Source: Bifidobacterium breve (GTDB taxonomy: Bacteria > Actinomycetota > Actinomycetes > Nanopelagicales > Nanopelagicaceae). From it: a stretch of DNA of 64,000 nucleotides. Under the pieces are notes generated by a model that was given only the letters and a program-made list of their open reading frames with translations, was not told the origin of the DNA and ran no database searches. The position numbers and the translations under genes were made by a program. Location: positions 48,193-112,192 of the forward strand of contig CAMDBB010000006.1 of NCBI GenBank assembly GCA_945889195.1, written 5' to 3'. Shown piece by piece: positions 47,625 through 55,021 of the stretch (position 1 is the stretch's first letter; every line of letters begins with the position of its first letter).

Positions 47625-48008
47625 ATGAAAAAACTATTCGCAGCTTTAGCCGCTTCAGCCTTCTTTCTCACAGGATGTGGGACTGAGGCAAACACAAACT
47701 TAGGTGCACAGGACTTCCAGGCCAAGACTCAAGAGGCTGGCGTTGTCACTCTTGATGTTCGCACTCCCGGTGAGTTCGTCAGTGGCCACCTCGTAAATGC
47801 TCTGAACATTGATGTCGAAGGTTCACAATTTGATACTGAAATTGGCAAGCTAGATAAGGAAGCAACTTACGCTGTGTACTGTCGCAGTGGCCGTAGATCG
47901 CAGGTGGCAATTGATCGTATGAAGGATGCCGGCTTTATAAACCTGGTTAACCTCAACGCCGGTGTGCAGGAATGGGCAGATGCAGGTCTTCCTTTGGTAA
48001 CAAACTAA
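47625..48008 (+). CDS. rhodanese-domain lipoprotein
   Basis: 127 residues: signal peptide with lipobox L-T-G-C (Cys18), then one rhodanese domain. LDVRTPGEFVSGHL and the active-site loop VYCRSGRRSQ (Cys86, six-residue C-R-S-G-R-R loop) are intact. It would act as a sulfurtransferase tethered to the outer face of the membrane, handling thiosulfate, sulfide-derived persulfide or thiol adducts. A start ATG directly after GGGGAAAA fits a Shine-Dalgarno. It overlaps the following gene (TAATG). Confidence 0.92.
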   Translation: MKKLFAALAASAFFLTGCGTEANTNLGAQDFQAKTQEAGVVTLDVRTPGEFVSGHLVNALNIDVEGSQFDTEIGKLDKEATYAVYCRSGRRSQVAIDRMKDAGFINLVNLNAGVQEWADAGLPLVTN

Positions 48009-49660
48009 TGAAAATTGTCATCATTGGGGGAGTTGCAGGTGGGATGTCTGCGGCGACTCGTATGCGCCGACTTGATGCGGATGCAGAGATTGTTGTCATC
48101 GAAAAGAGTGGCCACGTTTCTTACGCAAACTGCGGTCTTCCGTATTACGTAGGCGGAGTTATTGAGGAAGAAGAAGCGTTATTACTTCAAACTCCATCTA
48201 GTTTGTATGCGCGTTTTCGCCTCGATGTACGCATAGCTTCAGAAGTTACCGCGATAGATCCTTTAAGGAAGACTGTTCAGGTTCTCAATGAACTTACGGG
48301 CGAAAGTTATGAACTTAACTACGACAAGCTTGTCCTGAGCCCAGGAGCATCACCGGTCGTTCCACCAATTCCTGGTATCGAGCGTGCTCTGACGCTTCGC
48401 ACAGTCGAAGATGTTGAAAAGATCTTTGCTCGTGTGGAGCAGAAGCCAGCATCAGCTGTAGTTATCGGTGGTGGATTCATCGGAGTAGAGATTGCAGAAA
48501 ACCTAATTCACAAGGGCATTGCAACGACTGTTGTTGAAGCGTCCCCTCAGCTCTTAGCTCCACTTGATCCTGAGATGGCAACCCTGGTTGCCAAGGAGAT
48601 GGAGCGCAATGGGGTAAATCTCTATCTTGGTGCGGCCGCAACAAATATTTCAGAGAACTCAGTCCAACTGAATAATGGAGTAGATATTCCTGCAGAGCTG
48701 ATCATCCTCGCTATTGGAGTTCGCCCTGATACCAAGTTGGCCAAAGATGCTGGTCTCACAATTGGTACTCGCGGTGGCATTTCTGTTGATGAGTTCAACC
48801 GCACAAGTAACCACGATATTTATGCAGTGGGAGATGTTGCTGAAAAGACAGATGCAATTGATGGCAGCTCTACGCTGGTCCCGCTCGCAAACCTGGCTAA
48901 TCGCCACGGTCGCGTAGTTGCAGACCACATAGCAGGACGAGCGACTCGACCAGTAAAGACAATCGGTACTGCGATTGTGAAGGTATTCGATTTGATGATT
49001 GCAGCGACTGGTTGGAATGAAAAGCGTCTGGCAAATTCGGATCGCAAATATCAAGTGATCCACTCGCATCCAAATTCACATGCTGGTTACTACCCAGGCG
49101 CCCAACAGATGTCACTTAAGTTGATCTTCGATAGCAAAACTGGCGAGATTCTTGGCGCACAAGGCATTGGTATTGAAGGCGTTGATAAGAGAATCGATGT
49201 CATCGCAACTGCCATTCGTGGCGGAATCACTGCCCCTGAATTAGCGGATCTCGAGTTGGCCTATGCGCCTCCTTTTGGTTCTGCTAAAGATGCCATCAAT
49301 ATGCTCGGGTATATCTCTGAAAATATCTTAAGTGGACTTCTTGAAACCGCCCAGTGGAGTCAGATCGAGCAATTTCAGAATAAGGGCTTCGAACTTCTTG
49401 ATGTTCGAACCTCTTCTGAGTTTACAGCTGGCTCAATTCCAGGAGCAAAGTCGATGCCGGTAGATGAAATCCGAGGTCGAGTTTCAGAACTGACCAATAA
49501 GAACATTCTGGTTAATTGCCAAGTTGGACAACGTGGCCATACCGCAAGCATGTTGCTCAAAGAGCTTGGTTACAACGCAGTAAATCTTGATGGTGGTTAT
49601 CTCACCTGGAGTAATTCACCCGCTTCAACGACAAAGAAAGAGAAGGAATATGTGTCATAA
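48008..49660 (+). CDS. CoA-disulfide / NADH-dependent persulfide reductase fused to rhodanese
   Basis: 550 residues. FAD domain opens KIVIIGGVAGGMSAATRMR; the single redox-active cysteine is Cys42 in SYANCGLPYYVGG; NAD domain VVIGGGFIGVEIAENL; second FAD contact IYAVGDVAEKTDA. The dimerisation domain is followed by a C-terminal rhodanese module (about 460-545) with FELLDVRTSSEFTAGSIPGA and active-site Cys504 in NCQVGQRG. This CoADR-Rhd architecture is known from NADH-dependent persulfide reductases, which reduce CoA-persulfide or polysulfide to sulfide. It follows the rhodanese lipoprotein and is under the CstR-like repressor. Confidence 0.92.
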   Translation: MKIVIIGGVAGGMSAATRMRRLDADAEIVVIEKSGHVSYANCGLPYYVGGVIEEEEALLLQTPSSLYARFRLDVRIASEVTAIDPLRKTVQVLNELTGESYELNYDKLVLSPGASPVVPPIPGIERALTLRTVEDVEKIFARVEQKPASAVVIGGGFIGVEIAENLIHKGIATTVVEASPQLLAPLDPEMATLVAKEMERNGVNLYLGAAATNISENSVQLNNGVDIPAELIILAIGVRPDTKLAKDAGLTIGTRGGISVDEFNRTSNHDIYAVGDVAEKTDAIDGSSTLVPLANLANRHGRVVADHIAGRATRPVKTIGTAIVKVFDLMIAATGWNEKRLANSDRKYQVIHSHPNSHAGYYPGAQQMSLKLIFDSKTGEILGAQGIGIEGVDKRIDVIATAIRGGITAPELADLELAYAPPFGSAKDAINMLGYISENILSGLLETAQWSQIEQFQNKGFELLDVRTSSEFTAGSIPGAKSMPVDEIRGRVSELTNKNILVNCQVGQRGHTASMLLKELGYNAVNLDGGYLTWSNSPASTTKKEKEYVS

Positions 49661-49823
49661 GACGACTTGCCGCAAGTGCGGTAAACCAACGTGGGCAGGA
49701 TGTGGCAATCACGTTGAGATTGCCCTCAAGGGAGTTAAGAAAGCTGATCGCTGCCAAGGACATCAAAATGATCCGAAAGAGCCAGGAATATTCAGCAAGC
49801 TCTTTGGCGGGAAAAAATCTTAA
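49650..49823 (+). CDS. 57-residue Cys-rich protein, paralogue of the one at 47210
   Basis: The ATG lies 11 bases inside the end of the persulfide reductase gene, with AAGG immediately upstream. Shared pattern with the first small protein: Cys2, Cys7, Cys10, Thr14-Trp15, Gly17-Cys18-Gly19, His21, Ala25-Leu26, Gly28-Val29 and Cys35; it adds a basic tail with IFSKLFGGKKS. Similar short actinobacterial proteins exist but I know no function. Its presence in the same operon as its paralogue suggests a metal- or sulfur-binding accessory. A longer reading from an upstream start would only add antisense-like residues of the reductase frame. Confidence 0.8.
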   Translation: MCHKTTCRKCGKPTWAGCGNHVEIALKGVKKADRCQGHQNDPKEPGIFSKLFGGKKS

Positions 49824-49837
49824 TCAAGGCACGCATC

Positions 49838-50275
49838 TTGGTGGGGTTACAGTTTTTACTCTTAGGTGCACTTTTCTTATCTCCCCAAGGGGGAGATTTT
49901 CTTGGTGATGGGTGGTCGGCTGCATTAGTTGCAATAATCTACCTACTAGCTACAACCGTACTTTTGTTTGCTGGCGTAGCACTCCGGCCATCGTTGCGCG
50001 TTTCACCAATTCCTCTTGAAGGAGCCCCACTCATTAAACATGGAATCTATCGTTGGTTTAGACACCCAATGTATTTATCCGTGGCTCTATACGGCATAGG
50101 AATGACGTTAGATAGAGCGAATGCACTGAGTCTAATTCTCTTGATCGGACTGGTTGCAACCTTAGTCACAAAGGCGAGGTTTGAAGATCAGTTACTAAGG
50201 GAACGACACGCGGATGCCCTCATTTACCAATCGGAAGTTCCAGGAATTTTTGGAAGGTCAAGTAAGAATGCCTAA
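49838..50275 (+). CDS. ICMT/PEMT-like membrane methyltransferase
   Basis: 145 residues, four predicted helices. The conserved HGIYRWFRHPMYLSVAL (His-x-x-x-Arg... R-H-P-x-Y) and the C-terminal RFEDQLLRERHADAL Glu region are the SAM/substrate signature of the isoprenylcysteine carboxyl methyltransferase / PEMT superfamily. Members of this superfamily methylate thiols, lipids or prenylcysteine; a thiol substrate would suit the sulfur operon but is conjecture. TTG start taken with AAGG 8 bases upstream; GTG at the next codon is equivalent. Confidence 0.75.
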   Translation: MVGLQFLLLGALFLSPQGGDFLGDGWSAALVAIIYLLATTVLLFAGVALRPSLRVSPIPLEGAPLIKHGIYRWFRHPMYLSVALYGIGMTLDRANALSLILLIGLVATLVTKARFEDQLLRERHADALIYQSEVPGIFGRSSKNA

Positions 50276-50738
50276 CTGCTTCATTACATTGATGGAATGG
50301 CCGATTAAGAGATGGATTGTGGCACTCGCGACCTCGATTATCACAGGAATAGTTATTGGCGTTTCTACCGCAGTTATTCCGAACCCAATCTTTAACAGAG
50401 AGATTGCCGCAACGGGCTGGTCTCTGCCGGTGCTGGTAGCAACCTCCTTCTTCACTGGAATGCTCGTGGCCACGTACGTTCGAACAGACAGTGCGAACCA
50501 AGAGAGTTTTAATCTCAAGATTGGCAGCACTGGTGCCTTCCTCACCTGGTTTGCAGTGGGATGTCCCGTTTGCAACAAACTTGCTCTAATGGCCTTTGGC
50601 TATACAGGCGCTATCGCATATTTTGCTCCGATACAGCCTTATCTAGGAGTAGCTGGAGTAGCCCTTCTTTTCTACTCCTTTAGAACTCGAATGATAAACG
50701 AATCGAAATGCAGAATTCCAAAAGTAAAGATCAACTAA
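50268..50738 (+). CDS. membrane protein with CPVC motif, function unknown
   Basis: 156 residues with four hydrophobic segments. A vicinal-type thiol pair Cys99-Pro-Val-Cys102 (AVGCPVCNKLALMAFGYTGA) sits at the start of the third helix, followed by FAPIQPYLGVAGVALLFYSF. CPxC at a membrane helix recalls disulfide-exchange or metal-transport proteins, but I recognise no named family. The ATG at 50268 overlaps the previous stop; an ATG at 50292 is possible. Its neighbour downstream encodes thioredoxin, so thiol relay across the membrane is an attractive idea. Confidence 0.72.
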   Translation: MPNCFITLMEWPIKRWIVALATSIITGIVIGVSTAVIPNPIFNREIAATGWSLPVLVATSFFTGMLVATYVRTDSANQESFNLKIGSTGAFLTWFAVGCPVCNKLALMAFGYTGAIAYFAPIQPYLGVAGVALLFYSFRTRMINESKCRIPKVKIN

Positions 50739-50758
50739 GAAGAACGGATAATTCCATT

Positions 50759-51136
50759 ATGGCAAGCGTTAATGTAAAAAGCGCAGAGTTTGATGCACTA
50801 ATCACCAAGGGCGGAATCGTCCTCGTAGATTTTTGGGCAGAGTGGTGCGGACCATGTCGCGCATTCGGTCCTGTGTATGAAAAGCTCTCTGAAAAGTATC
50901 CAGAGATCACCTTTGCGAAAATTGACACAGAAGCAGAGCGCGAAATTGCAGGAGCTGCAGGAATTACATCCATTCCAACACTTATGGCCTTTCGGGATGG
51001 AATTCTTCTCTATCGCGAAGCGGGTGCACTTCCTGAAGGACCACTAGAGAAACTAATTGAACAAGTGCAGGCAGTCGATATGGATGAAGTTCGCGCCGAG
51101 ATTGCGAAAGAGACTGCTGGCGAAAAAGTTGAATAA
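50759..51136 (+). CDS. thioredoxin
   Basis: 125 residues from the ATG at 50759. Active site WAEWCGPCRAF (Cys30, Cys33), cis-proline loop ITSIPTLMAFRDG, and a fold-complete length plus an acidic C-terminal tail. A start 17 codons upstream is open but adds non-family residues. It is a second thioredoxin dedicated to this operon rather than the housekeeping trxA-trxB pair, which is not seen in the window. It probably reduces persulfidated or disulfide-bonded partners here. Confidence 0.93.
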   Translation: MASVNVKSAEFDALITKGGIVLVDFWAEWCGPCRAFGPVYEKLSEKYPEITFAKIDTEAEREIAGAAGITSIPTLMAFRDGILLYREAGALPEGPLEKLIEQVQAVDMDEVRAEIAKETAGEKVE

Positions 51137-51908
51137 GTCAGCGATTGATAAGTGGCGCAGTGACTTAGAGTCTTGGGCAATTCCGCAGGAGATTTTGGCG
51201 CAAGCTGAAGTTCCACCGTGGTTTCATCCAACGGCTCTCTTTGCTCTACCTGAAAAAATCTGGGACTCACCATCGCATCAACGTGCCAGAGAAGCGATGC
51301 CAGTGGGCGGAACAGTCTTGGATATTGGATGTGGTGGAGGAATCGCAGCCTTCGCGATAGCGCCACCTGCATCTCATGTAATTGGCGTTGACCATCAGAG
51401 CGAGATGCTCGCCATGTTTGCAGCAAATGCAGCCGAACGTGGTTTGCAGTGCGATGTCATCGAAGGTTTTTGGCCAGCGGTAGCGGATAAGGTTCCAGTG
51501 GCTGATGTGGTTACGGTTCACCACGTTGTTTACAACGTTGGAGATATCAAGCCTTTTATCGAAGCCCTCAATTCTCATGCGACAAAGAGAGTAGTTATTG
51601 AACTTCCCTTGGTTCATCCAATGACTCCACGATCTAACGGCTGGAAACACTTTTGGAATCTAGATAGACCAACCTCACCAACTGCAGATGACTTCTTCAA
51701 GGTGCTGCAAGAAATGGGCATTCAGGCGAAGATGGAGAAATTCGAGGGACGAATTCTTTTAGATGAGGGAGAAGATGACCGCGTGGAATACACCCGTATG
51801 CGTCTATGCCTTCCTGAATCTCGCAGAGATGAGGTAGTGGAATTCCTCAAGACCGACCCAAGCCCGACTTCACGCCAACTCTCTGTGATTTGGTGGGATA
51901 TCGTTTAG
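51129..51908 (+). CDS. class I SAM-dependent methyltransferase
   Basis: 259 residues from a TTG overlapping the thioredoxin stop (the homologous part starts near SAIDKWRSDLESWAIP). Motif I TVLDIGCGGGIAAFAIAPP; acidic ligand in VIGVDHQSEML; ADVVTVHHVVYN. The rest (RVVIELPLVHPMTPRSNGWK, FWNLDRPTSP) resembles uncharacterised actinobacterial methyltransferases. Substrate unknown. Same-strand overlap places it in the sulfur operon, though its role there is uncertain. Confidence 0.8.
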   Translation: MNKSAIDKWRSDLESWAIPQEILAQAEVPPWFHPTALFALPEKIWDSPSHQRAREAMPVGGTVLDIGCGGGIAAFAIAPPASHVIGVDHQSEMLAMFAANAAERGLQCDVIEGFWPAVADKVPVADVVTVHHVVYNVGDIKPFIEALNSHATKRVVIELPLVHPMTPRSNGWKHFWNLDRPTSPTADDFFKVLQEMGIQAKMEKFEGRILLDEGEDDRVEYTRMRLCLPESRRDEVVEFLKTDPSPTSRQLSVIWWDIV

Positions 51909-51910
51909 AG

Positions 51911-52858
51911 ATGAAAGCTATTCAGATAACTGTCTTTGGTGGCCCAGAAGTAATGCAATATACAGATCTGCCTGATCCTGTTGCAGGTGAGTCAGAGATT
52001 GTTCTCGATGTCACTGCTGTGGGAATCAATTACGCAGATACCCACCAAACAGAAAATAGTTACCTCTCGCCACAAACGTTGCCGATGGTTCCTGGCATTG
52101 AAGTAACTGGAACTCATGCCGGCAAGCGATATCTAGCGAGCGTATCTTCTGGCGGATATGCCCAGAAGGCGATTGCTCATGAAGCAGCCCTTATTCCAAT
52201 TCCTGATGCAGTAACTGATCAACAAGCTCTCTGCATGTTGGTGCAAGGTTCAACTGCTTGGCACTTGCTCAAAACAATGGGCTGTGTAAAGGCAGGTCAG
52301 ACTGTGGTAATTCATGCTGCAGCTGGTGGTGTCGGAACAATTGCAATTCAACTTGCAAAGATGTGGGGCGCAAAGGTTATTGCTGTGACATCGTCACAAG
52401 AGAAGGTTGATCTTGCTAAATCTCTCGGCGCAGATGAAGTCGTTGATGCACGCGATTCTGATTTAGGTAAAGCACTTCGCGCCGCAAACGGTGGACGCGG
52501 AGTAGATCTAGTCCTTGAAATGGTTGGCGGAACAACTTTTGATCAGAGCCTTGTGGCGCTAGGTAACTTTGGCAAGCTCATCACCTTTGGAATGGCATCT
52601 CGTACTGCGCCAACCCCAATTCATCCAGGTTCACTTATGCATGGATCAAAGACTGTTGCCGGCTTCTGGCTTGCTAATTGCTTTGGAAAGAAAGAGTTGA
52701 TGAATGATGTGATTACAGAACTATTTGCACTTGTTGCATCTGGAAAGTTGCGACCAGTCATTGGTTCTACATATCCATTAAGTAAGGCAGCCGATGCCCA
52801 TCGAGCCATGCTTGCGAGAGAGACAACTGGAAAGGTTGCCCTCGATCCTGCGCTGTAA
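51911..52858 (+). CDS. quinone oxidoreductase-like zinc-free MDR protein
   Basis: 315-residue medium-chain dehydrogenase/reductase of the QOR (zeta-crystallin) group. GINYADTHQTENSY, the NADPH motif AAAGGVGTIAIQLAKMWGAK, SSQEKVDLAKSLGADEVVDARD and LVLEMVGGTTFDQSLVALG are standard; no zinc-ligand cysteines are visible. It reduces quinones or enones with NADPH. It starts 3 bases after the methyltransferase stop and may end the operon; the next features are tRNAs with their own promoter. Confidence 0.9.
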   Translation: MKAIQITVFGGPEVMQYTDLPDPVAGESEIVLDVTAVGINYADTHQTENSYLSPQTLPMVPGIEVTGTHAGKRYLASVSSGGYAQKAIAHEAALIPIPDAVTDQQALCMLVQGSTAWHLLKTMGCVKAGQTVVIHAAAGGVGTIAIQLAKMWGAKVIAVTSSQEKVDLAKSLGADEVVDARDSDLGKALRAANGGRGVDLVLEMVGGTTFDQSLVALGNFGKLITFGMASRTAPTPIHPGSLMHGSKTVAGFWLANCFGKKELMNDVITELFALVASGKLRPVIGSTYPLSKAADAHRAMLARETTGKVALDPAL

Positions 52859-52869
52859 AAGTGGGCTAA

Positions 52870-52899
52870 TTTTCAACTTTTGCAGGTAAGCCCTAGACT
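52870..52899 (+). promoter_or_regulatory. probable promoter of tRNA-Thr / tRNA-Met
   Basis: TAGACT at 52894-52899, 15 bases before the tRNA-Thr 5' end, is a good -10. TTTTCA at 52870-52875 with an 18-base spacer is a weak -35. Confidence 0.4.
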
Positions 52900-52914
52900 C
52901 CTCTCTCTACCCCT

Positions 52915-52987
52915 GCCCCCCTAGCTCAGTCGGTAGAGTGTTTCCATGGTAAGGAAAAGGTCACCGGTTCGATTCCGGTGGGGGGCT
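52915..52987 (+). tRNA. tRNA-Thr (anticodon GGT)
   Basis: Acceptor GCCCCCC pairs with GGGGGGC, discriminator T, no encoded CCA. Anticodon stem TTTCC/GGAAA with loop ATGGTAA gives GGT. T arm ACCGG-TTCGATT-CCGGT is canonical. Confidence 0.96.
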
Positions 52988-53032
52988 CGCAGTAAAAAAA
53001 CTTAATAAGTACCAAGACATGTATTTGTCTAA

Positions 53033-53106
53033 GGCGGGGTAGCTCAGCTTGGTAGAGCAAGCGGCTCATAATCGCTGTGTCGTGGGTTCAAATCCCGCCT
53101 CCGCTA
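53033..53106 (+). tRNA. tRNA-Met, elongator type (anticodon CAT)
   Basis: Acceptor GGCGGGG pairs with CTCCGCT through two G-T pairs, discriminator A, no encoded CCA. Anticodon stem AGCGG/TCGCT, loop CTCATAA, gives CAT. A G-T pair closing position 1:72 rather than a C-A mismatch excludes the initiator form. 45 bases after tRNA-Thr, so one transcript is likely. Confidence 0.95.
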
Positions 53107-53130
53107 CGCACGAATTTCACCTATGAAGGT

Positions 53131-53149
53131 GGCTCAGGTAACCTGAGCC
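53131..53149. other. perfect hairpin/palindrome upstream of rpmG
   Basis: GGCTCAGG and CCTGAGCC form an 8-bp stem around TAA, 25 bases after tRNA-Met and 24 before the rpmG ATG. No T-run follows, so it may stabilise the tRNA transcript end, act as a Rho-independent-like stop typical of Actinobacteria, or serve as a protein operator for rpmG. Confidence 0.5.
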
Positions 53150-53173
53150 CCTCAATCACGAAGGAGTAACACC

Positions 53174-53344
53174 ATGGCAAGCAAGAGCGCGGACGTACGT
53201 CCAAAGATCACCATGGCATGCGTTGATTGCAAAGAGCGCAACTACATCACCAAGAAGAACCGCCGCAACGATCCAGACCGCATGGAACTTAAGAAGTTCT
53301 GTCCACGTTGCAAGTCTTCAACTCTTCATCGCGAAACTCGCTAA
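53174..53344 (+). CDS. rpmG: 50S ribosomal protein L33
   Basis: 56 residues, zinc-ribbon (C+) form with [16 protein letters not shown] and [14 protein letters not shown], i.e. two C-x2-C pairs. AAGGAG lies 7 bases before the ATG. Overlaps the hadA-like gene by one base (TAATG), the arrangement known in Actinobacteria where rpmG2 precedes hadAB and secE. Confidence 0.97.
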   Translation: MASKSADVRPKITMACVDCKERNYITKKNRRNDPDRMELKKFCPRCKSSTLHRETR

Positions 53345-53733
53345 TGCTGAACCCCGATTCGGTCGGGAGTACCTTCGCTGGTACAGATTCAATTACCGTT
53401 TCACAATCTGAAGTAGATTCCTTCTGCGCCGCTATCGGCGAGAGCGATACAACCATCGCGCCACCAACATTTACCATTCGAATCACTCTTACCCAATTTG
53501 AAGAGATTCTCACCCGCCCTGAGATTGGACTTGATTGGTCCCGCCTTGTACATGGCGATCAGAAGTTTGAAATCTTTGCACCTGTTAAGCCAGGTGATGA
53601 ATTGAAGTGCAACGCAACAATTGAAAGCTATCGCGTTGCCGCCGGCAATGAAATTGTCACAGTTCGCTCTGACCTCCATCGCGATAACAAGCTAGTTGTT
53701 TCAGCTTGGTCAACTCTGGTGGTGCGCGCATGA
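53344..53733 (+). CDS. MaoC-like dehydratase subunit, HadA/HadC type (N-terminal half)
   Basis: 129 residues. FAS1-dehydratase-like fold: AGTDSITVSQSEVDSFCAAI, APPTFTIRITL, and GDQKFEIFAPVKPGDELKC. It lacks the catalytic Asp-His motif, as the structural partner in the mycobacterial HadA or HadC proteins. It should pair with the overlapping downstream HadB-like protein to form a (3R)-hydroxyacyl dehydratase. The ATG overlaps the rpmG stop. Confidence 0.83.
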   Translation: MLNPDSVGSTFAGTDSITVSQSEVDSFCAAIGESDTTIAPPTFTIRITLTQFEEILTRPEIGLDWSRLVHGDQKFEIFAPVKPGDELKCNATIESYRVAAGNEIVTVRSDLHRDNKLVVSAWSTLVVRA

Positions 53734-54125
53734 TTGAAGTCGGAGCCAACTTACCTGAGAAGGTTTTCTACCTCGATCGCGATTTGCTCAAGCGTTACGC
53801 CGATGCATCCGGAGACCAGAACCCAATCCACCAGAACGAAGAGTTTGCGGTATCTGTGGGGCTTCCCAATGTGATTGCGCATGGCATGCTGACTATGGCG
53901 CTCGTTGGTAAATATGTTTCAGATTTTGCTGGGGGTTCTGCCAAAGTTGTTGAATTCGGCGCTCGCTTTACCAAACCTGTAATTGTTCCGGCTGGTGAAA
54001 AAGTTGACCTGACAGTTACTGCAACAGTTTCTGAAATTGCAGATGGCAAGATTTCTCTTACTTTGAGCGCTACTTCTGCCGGCGTCAAGGTTCTTGGCAT
54101 GGCTAAAGCGGTAGTTCTGCAGTGA
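53730..54125 (+). CDS. MaoC-like (3R)-hydroxyacyl dehydratase, HadB type
   Basis: 131 residues with the hydratase-2 motif: DASGDQNPIHQNEEFAVSVG contains the catalytic Asp and His, followed by LPNVIAHGMLTMALVG. Catalytic subunit of the heterodimer with the upstream protein. In mycobacteria the pair dehydrates fatty or mycolic acid intermediates; this organism shows no mycolate genes here, so a general fatty-acid or CoA-ester role is more likely. ATGA overlap with the previous gene. Confidence 0.87.
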   Translation: MIEVGANLPEKVFYLDRDLLKRYADASGDQNPIHQNEEFAVSVGLPNVIAHGMLTMALVGKYVSDFAGGSAKVVEFGARFTKPVIVPAGEKVDLTVTATVSEIADGKISLTLSATSAGVKVLGMAKAVVLQ

Positions 54126-55012
54126 GCGCACCTGAATCAGTTCACGAGCTAGCGCGCGCACGGCAAGCCGCACGTGCAGAGAAGAACTTCGCCCTCTCTG
54201 ATCAACTACGCGATGAGATTGCAGCACAGGGATTCGAAGTCGTTGATGTCGCTGGGGGATATGAACTACGTCCCAAGAAGCGCTTTCCAAGCTATGAATC
54301 AACAAGAGATGTACGCCCAATTAACTCAGGTAAGTATGAGATTACGGTAGCCATGATTGTCGATGGCTTCCACGAAGATGCTGTCACGACCATCAAATCG
54401 ATTAAAGAACATAGCCAGTGCGCTATCGCAGTCCTAGTTATTGGTGATCCTGGAATTTTGGTTGATCAACTCGATGCACGAACATCGTTAGTCCATCTAA
54501 CTGAAAGCTTGGGCTGGGGCGAATGCGCCAATGCTCTTCTGCGAAATATCACTAGCGAATTCGTCGTGATTATGGATCCTTCCACTCGATTTACTGGGGA
54601 TGCAATTACCCCTGTGCTGGCAGAACTGAAGAAGCGCGAATACGTAGCTGTTGGCTGGCGTGGAGGTCTAGTCAATCTGGAAGATGACTGGCGCAGCATT
54701 GACGATAAGGGCGCAGGCGAAGTTGATGTCTTGTTCAGTTACTTCTTTGCAGTTCACCGCGAAGATGCTCTGGGCGCTAAAGGATTTAGTAATCGCGCTA
54801 TCTACTATCGCAACGCTGATATTGAATTCTCACTTAACCTGCGCCACGGACAAGGCCGCCTTTTACAGATGGATCTTCCGCTGGAACAAGATCGCCATCA
54901 TGGTTACTACGACACCGAAGAAGAGTTTCGCGAGCTGCAATCTAAGAAGAATTACGACCGAATCCTGGAACGCTTTAGGGGCAAGACTGCAATATTGAGT
55001 CCGCGCAGGTAG
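54122..55012 (+). CDS. cysteinyl-tRNA-synthetase-like tail fused to glycosyltransferase-like domain
   Basis: 296 residues, two parts. Residues 1-55 (ARARQAARAEKNFALSDQLR and DEIAAQGFEVVDVAGGYELR) closely follow the C-terminal end of CysRS. Residues about 70-290 look like a GT-A nucleotide-sugar transferase: VAMIVDGFHEDAVTTIKSI, LGWGECANALLRNITSEFVV, MDPSTRF, YFFAVHREDALGAKGF and ADIEFSLNLRHGQG. The MDPS stretch stands where DxD usually lies, so metal use may differ. GTG start overlaps the hadB-like TGA. Function unknown; expression with hadAB-like and murB genes hints at envelope work. Confidence 0.7.
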   Translation: MSAPESVHELARARQAARAEKNFALSDQLRDEIAAQGFEVVDVAGGYELRPKKRFPSYESTRDVRPINSGKYEITVAMIVDGFHEDAVTTIKSIKEHSQCAIAVLVIGDPGILVDQLDARTSLVHLTESLGWGECANALLRNITSEFVVIMDPSTRFTGDAITPVLAELKKREYVAVGWRGGLVNLEDDWRSIDDKGAGEVDVLFSYFFAVHREDALGAKGFSNRAIYYRNADIEFSLNLRHGQGRLLQMDLPLEQDRHHGYYDTEEEFRELQSKKNYDRILERFRGKTAILSPRR

Positions 55013-55021
55013 CCTTAGAAC

